This document shows, piece after piece, positions 1 to 11,786 of a stretch of 64,000 nucleotides of DNA. Origin of the DNA: Microcebus murinus (Eukaryota; Chordata; Mammalia; Primates; Cheirogaleidae). The DNA is taken from assembly GCF_040939455.1 (NCBI RefSeq), contig NC_134106.1:43546001-43610000 (forward strand), given 5' to 3'. Position numbers and translations under genes: made by a program. The first letter of the stretch is position 1. Every line of letters begins with the position of its first letter. The notes beneath the pieces are model-generated. The model had not been told where the DNA came from. It did no database searches and worked only from the letters and a program-made list of their open reading frames with translations.

Positions 1-283
1 CATATTGTGAATTCCTTTTTATTTTTAATCATCGCATAAAAACCCTACTTTATATGATAATGTTTATGTGCATATACAAATAGTCCCTGACTTAAAATGG
101 TTGAACTTACAAGTTTTTCAAAGTTATGTGGTACAAAAGTGATACATAACTATAACATTTCAGACATTAATATCAGTGATTCTTTCACTAAAGATTTTTT
201 TGGCTATATTTTTTTACTTAGAATATTTTGAACTTATAATAGGTTTATCAGGATGTGATACCATCATAAGTCAAGGAGCATCT

Positions 284-308
284 CTGTGTTTGTGTGTGTG
301 TGTGTGTA
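284..308. repeat. (TG)n microsatellite
   Basis: A short, nearly pure TG dinucleotide run with one TT interruption. It has no flanking element that I recognise. Confidence 0.9.
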
Positions 309-635
309 TAAAAATTAGTGTAATAATTAGTTATAAGTAACAGAATATACAGTTAAAATGGGTTAAACATATAGGAATTTACCTTTCTGGCCTTACAGAT
401 AGGTGAAGTTAGGGGATTCCTAGTATTTCTTTAACTTCTTAACAACGTCAAGGGCAACATTTTTTTTAGTTATCTTAGTCTTTTCCTCATGTTCACAAGG
501 TGGCTGCTGTGGGTTCAGCCTCACAACATCATTCAGTGAAGGAAGCAGGATAGTATCAACCATGTCTGTCTATTTTTTAAAAATCACAATATCACAATCT
601 TTCCCTTGGCCTACTTAATTCTTCTGTAACAGGAT
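309..635. other. Unassigned AT-rich DNA
   Basis: No gene, RNA or repeat recognised. Stop codons are frequent in all frames and base use matches the AT-rich surroundings. Confidence 0.5.
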
Positions 636-735
636 ATACAGTTTTCCCAGCACCGTTTTTTAAAGAGACCGTCCTTTCCCCATTGCGGGGTCTTGATGTC
701 CTTGTCAAATGTCATTTGATAACGCATGTGAGCCA
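636..735 (-). mobile_element. L1 ORF2 fragment (antisense)
   Basis: The segment around CCTTTCCCCATTGCGGGGTC, with TTTTCCCAGCACC just before it, matches the antisense of the L1 ORF2 C-terminal coding region as I remember it. It is about 100 bp long with no visible poly(A) or target duplication, so it is a decayed fragment. Confidence 0.55.
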
Positions 736-1479
736 GAAGTGTGTCAATGTATTATTCTCCCAGCCCATAGAGTAGGGGCAGACAAAGAATAAGGGGCTGG
801 AAAAATACTGGATGTCTAATAAAACATCCTAGAGAGTCTGCCAGTATCTCTAGCACAATACTGATTGCAGCACAGGACATAAAAGATACACTGAATACAT
901 GCTTTTTTGGAACAATAAAAAAATGGCAAACTACTACTTTGTCTCCAAAGTAATGCTATGAGGTGATCTGAGTAAAGTTAATGACAGGTATAGTTTCAGA
1001 AGATTGTCCAATTAGCAGTAAAAAAAAAAAAAATTAAAGACTAATGAAGACCAAAATTTAACATGTATATCTCCTTAGTAAGCTCATATGGGAGAAGGAA
1101 AATAGAAAGGCTTTTTTTTCATTAAAGAACAAAACTACATAAATGAAAATATAAAAATAACGAAACAACAGTGCTAAAGGCAGAATATTATCGCATTAGT
1201 GTTCTCGAGCTATGGGAAGCTGGGAAAATATATCAAAACAAATAAATTTAAACTTAATTTTAAAAATACAATGTATCTTAAACCCAGACATAAGAAAGTA
1301 AATCAGAAAGAGGTGATGAAAAAAAGAAAACAACTAAGGGACACAGCCAAAACAATGATATAAAGACCATAGAACATTCTACTTAATACTAGAGAATATG
1401 ACAGACAAGGGATATTGCCAGCTATTGCCTAAATTAAATACATTCCTTTTCCAAGAATAGTCATCCGTATTCCTCAAAG
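736..1479. other. Unassigned AT-rich DNA with A-runs
   Basis: This holds a 13-A run near 1020 and purine-rich sequence near 1300-1400 that could be diverged L1, but I cannot place it in a family. No coding potential is seen. Confidence 0.4.
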
Positions 1480-3512
1480 ACAAGGAAAAAGGCAATGATG
1501 TATATTCTCGCCACTTCTATCAACACACTACTGGAAGCCCTAGCCAAAGCAAAGAACAACTGGTGAAAGAAAAGAAACAAAAGGAACCAAATTGGAAAGA
1601 ATTAAAATTATTTCTGCTGGTAGATGATATAATCTTATAGGTAGAAAACCCTAAATATTTTACAAAAAAACTGTTCGGATAAATATATAATGTATATTTT
1701 TAAGACACAGAAACATTGCACAGAAATAAGTTGTGTTACAGAAACATCTCTATAAGGAGAATTATAAAACACTGATGATCTTTCATCATAGATCACATAA
1801 ACAATGGGAAAAAAACATCCAATACTCATGCATTGGCAGAATCAGCATCGTTAAAATGTCCACACTGCCCAAGTGATTTACAGATTCAATACAATCCCCA
1901 TCAAAATGCCAATGTCATATTTCATAGATATAAAAAATAAAATTCTAAGCTACATTTGGAACCAAAACAGCCTGAATAGCCAAAGGAATCTTGAGCAAAA
2001 ATAACAAATCTGGAGGCATCAAATTATCAGACTTCAAATTATACTACAAGGCTATAGCAACCCAAACACCAAGTGATTGGTATAAAAGTAGAGACATAGA
2101 TGAATGGAACAGAATAGAGAACTCAGAAATAAAAGCATCTACCTACAACCAACTGATCTTTGACAAACCAGACAACAACATGCACTGGGGAAAAAAATCC
2201 CTATTCAATAAATGATGCTGGGAAAACTGGATAGGCACATGCAGAAGAATGAAACAAGACCCTATCTTTCACAATATACAAAAATTAATTTGATTGATTT
2301 AAAAAAAACTTAAATATAAGTCATGAAACCATAAATATTCTAGAAGAAAATGTAGGAAAAACTTTTCCAGACATCAGCTGAGGCAAAGAATTCATGACAA
2401 AGACCCCAAAGGCAAATACAGCAGAAACAAAAATAAATAAATTAGACTTAATTAAAAAACTTCTGCATAGCAATGGAAATAATCAACAGAGTAAACAGAC
2501 AACCTACAGAATAGGAGAAAATATCCATAAGCTATACATCTGATAAAGGGCTAATATACAGAATCTATAAGAAACTCAAACAAATCAACAAGGAAAAAAC
2601 ACGAATTAAAAAGTGGGCAAAAGACAAAGAGAAGTCTTTCAAAAGAAGATAGACAAATGTCCAACAAGTATGAAAAAATGCTCAACATCACTAATCATCA
2701 GGGATGCAAATTAAAACCACAAGGATACCACCTTACCCCTGTCAGAATGGCCATTATTAAAAAGTGAAAAAACAATAGATGCTGGTATGGATGCAGAGAG
2801 AAGGGAAGGCTTATACATTGTCGGTGAACTGCAAATTAATATAACTTCTATGGAAAACAGCATGGAAATTCCTCAAAGAAATAAATGTAGACTTACCATT
2901 CAATCCAGCAATCCCACTACTAGGTATCTACCCAAAAGAAAGGAAGTAGTTTTATAAAAATGACACCTGTACCTGAATGTTTATTGCCACACAATTCACA
3001 ATTGCAAAGATGTGGAATCAAGCTAAGTGCCCATCAATTCACGAGTGGATATAGAAAATGTGGTGTGTGTGTGTATACGTACACATACACACACACACAC
3101 ACATATATATATACACACACATACATGTACGTGTGTGTGTGTTTGTGTGTGTACACCATGGAGTACTAATCAGCCATAAAAAGGAATGAAATAATGTATT
3201 TTACAGTAATTTGGATAGAACTGGAGACCATTATCCTATGTGAAGTATCTCAGAAATTGAAAAACAAACAAAATGTGTATTCACTAATAATTTAGAACTA
3301 AATAATGGGCACACACAAGCATGTGGAAATGCAAAAAAACATTGGAAAACAAGGAGTAGGGAGGAAGGAAGAGAGGTGAGGTATAAAAACTTACCTATTG
3401 GGCACAATGAACAATATTCTGTTGATGGGCACACTAAAAATCCCAACTTAAAGCATTGCACAGGTGTGCATGTAACAGTTGTATCCCCATAATATTTTGA
3501 ATTAAAAAAATC
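1480..3512 (+). mobile_element. L1 ORF2 3' half and 3' UTR (5'-truncated, decayed)
   Basis: Reads as the second half of L1 ORF2, the reverse transcriptase of a non-LTR retrotransposon. The catalytic-box region is at about 1616-1640 (VDDI, in place of the usual FADD). An open piece at 1991-2215 includes [14 protein letters not shown] and ends in [18 protein letters not shown], the typical ORF2 C-terminal domain. The last ORF2 block (ATCTACCCAAAAGAAAGG) is near 2930, and the 3' UTR ends near 3512 in an A-rich tract. Stops and frameshifts disable it. The endonuclease half and ORF1 are absent. A microsatellite has grown inside it at 3061-3156. Confidence 0.85.
3061..3156. repeat. Compound (TG)n/(CA)n/(TA)n microsatellite inside L1
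   Basis: Blocks of GT, then AC, then TA, then AC, then GT repeats occupy the spot where other L1 copies in this window have only a short TATATACACAATGGAGTAC-like stretch. GT and AC blocks on one strand make the tract self-complementary, so it could form a hairpin. Confidence 0.9.
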
Positions 3513-3534
3513 CATAGCTCCCCAAAAAGAAAAT

Positions 3535-3915
3535 GTGATATATACATCTAAGGGAATATTATTCATCTTTGAAAGAAAAGAAAATTCTGTCATATGCTAC
3601 AACATGGATGAGCCTGGAAGACATTATATTAAGTGAAATAAGCTAGTCACAAAAATACAAATACTGTCGGATTCCACTTAGATGAACTATCTAGAGTAGT
3701 CAAACTCATAGAAACAGAAACTAGAAGGATATTTGCTAGGTATTGGAGGGGGAAATAGAAAGTTATTTAATAGGCTTAGACTTTCATTTTTGCAAGATAA
3801 AAAAATCTAGAGGCCTGTTGCACAACAATGTAAATGTAGTTAACACTATTGAACTATATACTAAAAAATGGTTAAAATGAGAAATTTTGTTTTTAACCAC
3901 AATTAAAAATAATAC
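3535..3915 (+). mobile_element. L1M 3' end (L1MB-like)
   Basis: Includes ATGAACTATCTAGAGTAGTC, then a TTGCACAACAATGTAAATG block and AAAAATGGTTAAAATGAG near the end. These match the sense 3' UTR of an older eutherian L1M subfamily. It directly follows the younger L1 end at 3512, so the two are separate insertions lying tail to tail in the same orientation. Confidence 0.8.
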
Positions 3916-4065
3916 ATGTATAAACAACAGAATAGTCATCTATACTTTATTCTGCTACATCATCATGAAGCATGTATCTTAATGAAAAGAAAGAAGAAAT
4001 TCATTTATCTCTTTCTGTATAACACCTACAGCAACTATCCACAGATATGATACTACCTTTCAAAC

Positions 4066-4350
4066 TACAAGAGAAAAAAATGGTGGATTAGTGGTGACCT
4101 CCTAGCTCTCTGCTCCCAGAGAAGGAAGTGAAGAACTCAGACAGATACACGCAAGTGGATCATTCCCCACCCCAAGAACAGCATTGTGAATCTGCAGAGA
4201 AACAGCGTGGGACATGCAGTGCAGGAAAAAAAAAAAGGTGAATGGAGATACGATTACAAAGACTAGAGAGTGTGAGATATACAATAGAGAAGAGAGCACA
4301 GAATGGCTGCGTCCACCCAGCTAGCTAACGCAGTGTGATCTGACCCATAG
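4066..4350 (+). mobile_element. Probable L1 5' UTR fragment
   Basis: AAAAAATGGTGGATTAGTGG resembles the start of L1 5' UTRs (AAGATGGCGGATTAG type), followed by CTCCCAGAGAAGGAAGTGAA. No ORF1 follows. Assignment to L1 is from this resemblance only. Confidence 0.4.
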
Positions 4351-5137
4351 GAGGACACCCTACTACCCTTTGTTGGTTTATCTGTCCCCTTGTTTACAGA
4401 GTTGTAATCATTATTTTAGAAATTAAATTCTCATTCTCCATCTTTGCATTTATAAAATCTCTTTTTATTGTATTATATAAACATATTCTAATCTGGAAGC
4501 AAAATGGCTATCATAGAGATATTTTGTCAAGAAATATAAATCAGACAAAATAGCTTTAAAAATGCCAGATATTCAGATGCTAGCATACAACTGGAATTTT
4601 TACATCACTTCTCCCATATTAAGTGAATTATCAATCTAAACTCTTTTAGGGGGAGGGGTTGAATATGAGAACCCTTAAAAAGATGAATTTAGCACAACCA
4701 AATATAAAGTGGTATAAGATAAAAGGGACTTTAACAAACAAGAGAGCAGACCAAGTTGAAAACACATTTCCCCTCCCTGTACAGTTCCAGATTAATTTTG
4801 GCCATGAAAGACATTTGCATTCAATTCACAAGATAGAAGTGAAGCAATAGCCATGCAGTTTTATACTCGGAAGCCTGACACAGAGCATCAGGCACTGTAG
4901 CAGCTCAGCAATAGACTAAGACGGTAACTAGACCAGCAGCTCCTTCAGCTCTCATCTAACCCCTTTTTTGAGTTTCTTTGATTCTTGGGTTAAGGGTATG
5001 TGTAGCTTGTGGTGAAGGACACAACCATTCCCCCTCAGGAGACCCACTGTACCAATAGTGAAGGTGGAAAAAGACAGATGTGAATCCAATTTGTCCTCAT
5101 GAGTTCTAATTGTTGACTCTCCACATCCTGTTTTTCC
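4351..5137. other. Unassigned DNA
   Basis: No repeat or gene recognised with confidence. Near 4535 it holds a 17-bp string that recurs at 34768, possibly an old shared repeat. Confidence 0.4.
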
Positions 5138-5275
5138 TTTTTTCTTTTTTTTTTTTTTTATTTCGGCATATTATGGGGGTACAGATTTTAAGGTTTCAAT
5201 AAATGCCCATTTCCCCCCTCCCCCTAAAAGTCTGAGTCTCCATCATGACCATCCCCCAGATGGTGTCTAGCTGTC
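5138..5275 (-). mobile_element. Short L1 3' end (lemur-type), antisense
   Basis: A T-rich run (5145-5162, the complement of the poly(A) tail) is followed by GGCATATTATGGGGGTACAG and the C-rich stretch of the L1 3' UTR antisense. Only about 120 bp of L1 is present, so it is strongly 5'-truncated. Confidence 0.85.
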
Positions 5276-5343
5276 AAAGTGGCTTCAGAATGAACACAAG
5301 ACAGAGAGGACTGCATAATCTACTCCAGCAGAGGTAGTAGGTA

Positions 5344-5822
5344 GATTGTACCAGTGGCCCTGGTCATTCATGCCCTTTGTTCTGTAACTTACAGTACCTT
5401 CTATACTCTGATTCTGGACTAAGTCATGTAACTTACTTTGACCAGTGGGATATTAGCAAAGGGATTCAAGTTTGAAAAGCACTTGCTTATTTTTTCCTTG
5501 ACACCTTTCACAACTGAGCTTGCTTGCTATTAGATACCTGCCTTCAGGCTAGACTACTGAAGGGATGGAAGCGAGAGATGGAGCAAAGCCCAGTCCTCAT
5601 ATTTAAGGCCGTTCTAGGCTTGGTCTCCCTCAGCTGACTCATCATGGATGGCGTGATCAAGCCCAAGGGAGATTAGCCAAGCCTAGCCAAGATTAGCAGA
5701 ACAACACAGCTCTATCTTCTTGAGAAATTTTAAAAATACTATTTAAAGAGTTGGGAGTGTTTTGTAACTGTAATGTAATGCACATTGTTTTGTAATGTAA
5801 TGTAATAGCTAATTAATGCAGT
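5344..5822 (+). mobile_element. MLT1-type LTR (ERVL-MaLR), solo, diverged
   Basis: Landmarks in LTR order: a block like GACCAGTGGGATATTAGCAA near 5439, TTGAAAAGCACTTGC near 5473, a GATTAGCCAAGCC block, and an end like TAATAGCTAATTAATGCAG. This is the order of MLT1J/K-type LTRs. Near the 3' end the usual GGTTTGTTAC section has become a small TGTAA-rich expansion. No internal retroviral sequence is attached. Confidence 0.65.
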
Positions 5823-5894
5823 ATGCATGGATCAAGTCACAGCAACAAAAACCTTCCCCATACCTGGGGGCTAAAGAACAGGGAGGAAACTATT

Positions 5895-6020
5895 ATTAGT
5901 TTATTAACTATTACTTATTATTCATGCCCTATTCCAGGCTTTTAATGTATGCTATTATATTTAACATCCCAATAATCATAAAATAGACACTCTTTTCCGT
6001 ATTTCACATATGAAGATACA
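5895..6020 (+). mobile_element. MIR fragment
   Basis: TTATTATTCATGCCCTATTCCAGGC followed by a TATTTCACATATGAAGATACAGG block fits the core of a MIR SINE (a tRNA-derived ancient SINE). Diverged. Confidence 0.5.
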
Positions 6021-6469
6021 GGCAACAACATCTGATAATCTAGATGCAATAAAATGTAAGGCCAAGTTAAAGGAAAAGAACACAGGCTTGGAGACATTTC
6101 ATCTTTAGAAGGTGCAATGAGGAATGCATCAATTACTTTTCTGAATTTTATCATTGGTGGAATGTCCAAATGTGCAAAACTGTAGGGAAAATAAAGAGAA
6201 CATACTCTCTGAGACAAAGCAGAGGAGTTGAAGAAAGAATATTTTATTTTGGTTTTATTTGGGCCTTGCTCTCAGCCTAGCTTCTAACCAGTTTGATAAA
6301 TTCAGAACACAGATCAATACTGTGACTTCCAACATTTCAAATTTGTAGTGGAGAAAACAAGACTCATAGGGACAGAGTCATTTTCTGAAAGTGAATAGCA
6401 ATGCCTTGTATTAACATAGGGTCATATTCCAAGAGGCTCCAAGAATGTGATTTTATACTAACGTGATTC

Positions 6470-6560
6470 CGTACTCTCGAAATACAGAACTCATGGATGA
6501 TAAAACTGAGACAGATAACAGTGAAGTGGCTAAACATTTGTCTCGAAAATCATTTCTAAC
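6470..6560 (+). mobile_element. Possible MIR fragment
   Basis: CATGGATGATAAAACTGAGAC followed by GTGAAGTGGCTAAAC resembles the MIR core (ACAGATGAGGAAACTGAG..., ...AAGTGACTTGCCC). Short and diverged. Confidence 0.35.
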
Positions 6561-6922
6561 CTATAAACAAAATCACCTGAATTAGGTGAATGACTGAAAA
6601 CTGAAAATATAATCAAGATGGTGATGTGAAGGGGAGGGACAGATTGGCCAAATTTCAGACTTTTTAAGTGTTTAATTTCCCTCCCTAGCTCTTTTTCATT
6701 AAATAAAATGAAAATAAAAATTTTAAAAATGATGTAGTAGGAATATCTCAGCAGTGGTTTCCAGGGTCACTCTGTTAAACTGTTAGGTGAAACCTGGACT
6801 CAGAGGTAAAGGTGTCTCTATATACACGTTAGGACAGCCTTGGGCAGGGGGCAAGTTTCTAGGGCTGCACATGCCACGTAGACATCATCCTTGCATTCCT
6901 CTCAGATTTCTGTTTCTATTCA
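6561..6922. other. Unassigned AT-rich DNA
   Basis: No gene or repeat recognised. It ends at the TA target of the DNA element that follows. Confidence 0.4.
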
Positions 6923-6924
6923 TA

Positions 6925-7316
6925 CTGTGTTCCCCCAAAATAAGACAGAGTCTTATATTTATTTTTCCTCAAGAAGACACCCTAGGGCTTATTTTCAGGG
7001 GATGTGTTATTTTCCCCTCAAAGCCTCAGCTTGCACAGGATGGCCGGGACCTGACAGGGGGAGCCGACCTTGTTGGTGGGGCTGCTGGCACCTTTCCGGT
7101 CACTTCTGGGATAGTAGCTGTCACGATGGGGCAGATGAGAAGGGCTGCTCGTCGTCTTTACCGCTCTGTGACAAAATGCATGGGTTGTGCAGATATGCTC
7201 CGTAGCCACGCCCATCACTAGGTCTTATTTTCAGGGTAGGGCTCATATTGCGCAAATGATTAAAAATCCTGTTAGGGCTTATTTTATGGGTAGGTCTTAT
7301 TTTCGGGGAAACACAG
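6925..7316. mobile_element. Non-autonomous DNA transposon (MITE-like), TA target, 392 bp
   Basis: Both ends carry the same inverted sequence: left CTGTGTTCCCCCAAAATAAG, right the complement of GTTTCCCCGAAAATAAGAC preceded by CTGT, with about one substitution and one indel over 22-23 bp. It is flanked by TA on each side (6923-6924, 7317-7318), as for Tc1/mariner-like elements. The motif TAGGGCTTATTTTCAGGG or close variants occurs four times (6983, 7219, 7273, 7291), the last two in tandem. The middle (about 7020-7215) is GC-richer and has about nine CpGs, unlike the flanks, which suggests a fairly recent copy. Open frames across it are short and match no transposase I know, so it would depend on an enzyme made elsewhere. 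Confidence 0.8.
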
Positions 7317-7318
7317 TA

Positions 7319-9334
7319 GTTGCACCCTCAAAGGGACAAATCTTCACATTTGTAAGCACTTATTTTCTAGCTAAAACAAGTAATATAGCTATAATCATGA
7401 AATGGGAAATTAAAAATAAAAATGATAGCTTTTCCTTGTCTTTTTCCACCTAGGGTCCACCCTCAGGGCTTACTGGCAGTCCTGCAGGGCATACAGCTGT
7501 TTACAATGACTATGTATCTACAGAGTGGAAATCACTTAAAAAAACAGACATTTAAATCTATTTCACTCAGGAATTAGAAACCAAATAACTGAAATTAGAA
7601 CTGAGTAACATTTTAAGTTAATTCTTTAAAGGCTTATTTGTTGTTTTTTTCAGTTTGTCCAAGCTCATTAAAAATAAAAAGTCTTTTTGGGATTTTATTC
7701 AGCATACCTTGTATCTTTTTATAGCATCCACATAGAATATTATACAAACCTATAACTAGCACATTTTTACTATTCTATTACTATGTTATTGTTAAGAACA
7801 GTAATACCAGATACTCAAAACCCAGTTGGAAATAGGCACTACTTTATCCCTTATTTTAGAAAACATCTTTTATAAATTTAATTCACAGAGGGAAGAACTA
7901 TATCAATATAGTAAAGGACTATAGAATGTTGAAAAACAGGAGTATACAGAAAAATAGAATTGAGTTTTAGGTGTTCTTAAAATATTTCTCTGTTCAAAAA
8001 TCACATATTCTATATGCCTTTGCTCATTTCTAAGTTACACATAAAAAAATTTGGACAAACATCTATTAAAGGGTTATCCTGCTTTGATTTTCTCCAAGAA
8101 ATTCTGGACATTCTTAAAACACTTTTGGTCTTTACCTATAGACATTACTACTCAAACCCCAAGTTGACAACTGCCCTACATCTGGTAGATAATTATTGAT
8201 TTTGTTGCAATCATGAAGGAAAATCCAGTAGGTTTAACCATCTCCTCTTATCACTGCACAATCTAAAGATATCACTTCTAGCAGCAGATTACAGAAAACG
8301 GTACATTTCTTTTCTCTTTAGTTGCTGAGTAGCTGAGTCAGGCCATATGAAGTCAATCGTTGCTATGACAACATATGAAAGAAGATAATATATTTGAATG
8401 CAGAGAATTCATTTACCTATGATGATCCATTTTTTGCCTGTTATGATATATATGCTTACTCAGGAGGGACAGACATGCATACTTTAATTACCAGACATCC
8501 ATTTTAATTATATTCATAAAATGGAGGCCTATCATTTTTGCTTAAGAAGTAAAAACATCAAATGATCTACCTGTACTTTATGAGGTTTTTTTTAAATTTC
8601 TTCATTTATTTTCCTTTCCAATTAAAAGTGACATAGGGTAAATAACACATCTTTGTGTATTCTCTTTCTTCTGTCACAATGTGAAATAGAACCATATGTT
8701 AAGACTGTAAATAAGTTTTTACTATGGCATATTGCAATAAACATTTTACTATTCAATAATTATAGGAAGCTGAAACACAGAGATATAAGCCAGGGAATGT
8801 AAAAGCAACACAAATCTATAATTCCCAAGTGTTATAATTCAATCATACAAATTTGTCCTGGATTGAAATCATGCACACAGTACCTGTGCACACAGAAATT
8901 CATTTTCAATCAAATTTCAGGAACTATCTAGAAACTACAAACTAAACTAGAAATACAGCTATTTTTTTACATTTATGACTATAAGCCATCAACTTACTTG
9001 GTAGATAATTACTTCCCTCTCCATTCATAAAGTAGTTTATTTTATTACAGGAGTTATGAAGGTGTAGGCTGTGTCTACCGGTCTAAACAAAAATTTAAAG
9101 AGTATTTGGAAAAATATATCCACAGTCCTTGTCATTTCCCAATGAAGCACACACCTCTGAAAATGGAGGATTTAATTCTCCCTTTACCCTAGGAACTCAC
9201 AAACCAGAAAGACATAGTAAGTAGTCATACTAATAGTTGCCCAAATCAGTTTGACCCCACCCTCCAAAAAAAGAATTCCATAGAAAAAGAAAACAAGAAA
9301 TTTGGATTTTGAATTCTGGATCTGCTAATTATTC
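7319..9334. other. Unassigned AT-rich DNA
   Basis: About 2 kb with no repeat or gene I can name. Frames are short and AT-rich. It may be single-copy DNA or repeats too decayed to read by eye. Confidence 0.45.
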
Positions 9335-9734
9335 ATCACATGGTACAGAGAAATCTTTCATGGCAGGAAGAGTTAATGATGAACCAAACTTCACTGCTGT
9401 CTTATTTTAAGAAATTGCCAGAGCCACCCCAACCTTCAGCAACCACCACACTGTTTGGTCAGCAGCTATCAACACTGAGGCAACACCCTTCACCAACTAA
9501 AAGATTATGACTTGCTGAAGGTTCAGATGATCATTGGCATTTTTAGCAAAAAAGTTTTTTAAATTAAAGTATGCATGTTTTAGACATAAAAATTACATAT
9601 TTAATAGACTACAATATAGTGTAAATGTAGCTTTTACATGCATTGAGAAACTAAAAAACTACCACTTTACTGTGATATTTGCTTTATTGCAGTGGTCTAG
9701 AACTGAACTCAAATATCTCTGAGATACACTTGTG
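9335..9734 (+). mobile_element. Tigger1-like DNA transposon, 3' end
   Basis: The 3' terminal inverted repeat is visible (TTGCAGTGGTCTAGAACTGA, then ATATCTCTGAGATACACTTG). About 200 bp upstream, one frame gives SLLSYFKKLPEPPQPSATT and, after one in-frame stop, LAEGSDDH. I recognise this as the C-terminus of the Tigger1 transposase (pogo/Tc1-mariner superfamily). The catalytic domain and 5' end are missing, so it is a truncated relic. It abuts the L1MA end that starts near 9745. Confidence 0.8.
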
Positions 9735-9744
9735 CTTATCTGTG

Positions 9745-10148
9745 AAATCTGTAAGAGTCAAATTCATAAAACAAAGAGTAGAATGGTGGTTACCAGAGCA
9801 GGGTTTGGGGTGGAGGGGATTTGGAGATGTTGGTCAAAGGATGCAAACTTTCAGTTGTAAGATGAGTAAATTCTGGAGACCTAATGTATAGTATGGTGAC
9901 TATAGTTAATATATTGTATATTTGAAATTTGCTAAGACAGTAGATCTTAAATGTTCTAGCCACACACATACAAAGGGTAACCATGTGAAATGATGAAAAT
10001 GTTTATTAGATTGGTTGTGATAACATTTCATAATGTGCATGTATGTTATTTATAGCAAATCACCCCTTTGTAAACCTTAAATGTATACAATTATTTGTTA
10101 ATCAAACTTCAGTAAAGCTGTGGGAAAGTAAAAGGAAATGAAAAAAGC
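9745..10148 (+). mobile_element. L1MA-like 3' end
   Basis: Sense L1M 3' UTR: AGAGTAGAATGGTGGTTACC, then GGTGACTATAGTTAATATAT, GTGAAATGATGAAAATG, and a closing ACCTTAAATGTATACAATTA with an A-rich tail. Only the last 400 bp is present. Confidence 0.85.
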
Positions 10149-11390
10149 TACAAAAAATAATGAAAGACAGGATCCCTTAAAAACAATGTTTCTCTAACAG
10201 GAACCTGGAATTATTCCAATCAGATGCAGCAGAGGCTAGAAAGCCAGAGCTAGATGGTCAGTGAGATAATTGATTAACAGTTTGCAGAACAGCTGCAACA
10301 ATACTTTACTCTCGGTGCTGTTGGCTTGGATGTTCTCCTTCAAGCTAAACATACAAGAATAGTTTTCTGAATAAAGTAGTTAATCTGCTGATGTATATTG
10401 CCAAAGTAAACACTGAAGCCAAAATGAAGTGAAGGGATGTCTTAAGTTGAGAATGCATACTTACCTTATACCCAAAAGGAAAGACAAACTGACCACATGT
10501 TCCCACCTGGTACCTTCACATAAGCTCAAAACTCTATCAAACTCTATAAGGCATTTTGCTTCCAGGCAACCAGAAAATATTCACAGGTGATGAAAAAAAA
10601 TTCCATTAAAATATATCACTCTTTTAAGAACCTTACACTACGAACAGATGACTAAGATTTTCCGTGAAACATTTAAAGAAAACAGCATGAAAGAAAGACA
10701 TCAAAACCAAAACTAACCCTCAAGACAAGAGATTATAGGTAGGAAACAAATACAAACTTTTAAATTATTATGATTAGTATTCTCAGAAACATATGTAAAA
10801 CAAGAGCAGGCTGTTATGAAAGAGAAGTAGAGTTCTGGGAAATTAAAAATCTGTTTCCAAAAAAGAATAATAATGAATCAATAGGATAAGTAGTAAAACT
10901 GATTCAGCTGAAGACAAAAGGACAAATTCTATGCAAAAACTCAAAGATATGAATATTTTGAAAGCATTTAAGAAGCACAGAGGGTAGATTCAGAAAAGAC
11001 AATCTAATATCAATTCCAAAGGAAAGAAACAATAAAAAGAAAAAGAAAAAACTCTTACTTTCCTAAGCCAGTCCTACATCATTTTCTGTTACAAGAAGAT
11101 TAATAGTGGAAGTGTATATTTCCTTCAGAGAAAATTCCCTTGCCTCCCTCATACATAAATATACTTTCAAGATCTGATCTGGTCCCCTGATTCATAAAAA
11201 GCAGTCAAATTAAGCAATAGTATATTTTCCTAAATCCAGCTTATTTCAGTAATATAGTCCATTCATATTTATTATAATCACCATTATATTTGGTTTTATT
11301 CAGTCATATTAGTGAAGTAAATACTTGCTATATATGAAAGAGAGACAAAAGACACATAATGACTTCAATGTACTAGAAGTTTATCATGTG
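10149..11390. other. Unassigned DNA
   Basis: No gene or repeat recognised. A-rich purine stretches occur near 11020-11050. Confidence 0.4.
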
Positions 11391-11786
11391 GTCTGGTTTG
11401 AATGTGTGTCCCCTTCAAAATTAATGTTGAGATTTAATCCCCATTGTGGTCGTATTAAGAGATTAGGCCTTTGGGGAAGTAATTAAGTCATGAGGGTTCT
11501 GCCCTCATGAATAGATTAATGCCTTTATAAAAGAGCCTTCAGAGACAGTTTGCCCCTTTCTCCCCTTCTGTCTTCCACCATGTGAGGACACAACATTTCT
11601 CCCCTCTGGAGGAGGCAGCTATAAGACTCCAACTTGGAAATAAAGAGCAGACCTCACTAGACACCAATGCCAGTGCCTTGATCTTGGACTTACTAGCTTC
11701 CATAATGGTGCAAAAATAAATTTATATTATTTATAAATTATCCAGTCATGATATTATGTTATAGCAGCACAAATGAACTAAGACAT
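11391..11786 (+). mobile_element. MLT1 LTR (solo)
   Basis: Near full-length MLT1: TGTGTCCCCTTCAAAATTAA near the start, a TAATCCCCATTGTGGTCG block, TTATAAAAGAGCCTTCAGAG, CACCATGTGAGGACACA, CTTGATCTTGGACTTACTAG, and an end TTATAGCAGCACAAATGAAC followed by TAAGACA. The sequence ATCA lies on each side and may be the remains of the short duplication made on insertion. No retroviral genes are attached. Confidence 0.85.

Noticed and set aside
3231..3593. 120-codon minus-strand frame
   Set aside because: Antisense to L1 3' UTR and the adjoining L1M end.
6787..7221. 144-codon plus-strand frame, the longest in the window
   Set aside because: It runs from unassigned DNA into the inverted-repeat element and owes its length to the GC-rich core; no domain, and a second frame overlaps it.
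6925..7316. piggyBac-type element
   Set aside because: piggyBac copies sit in TTAA; here only TA flanks the ends and the termini do not fit.
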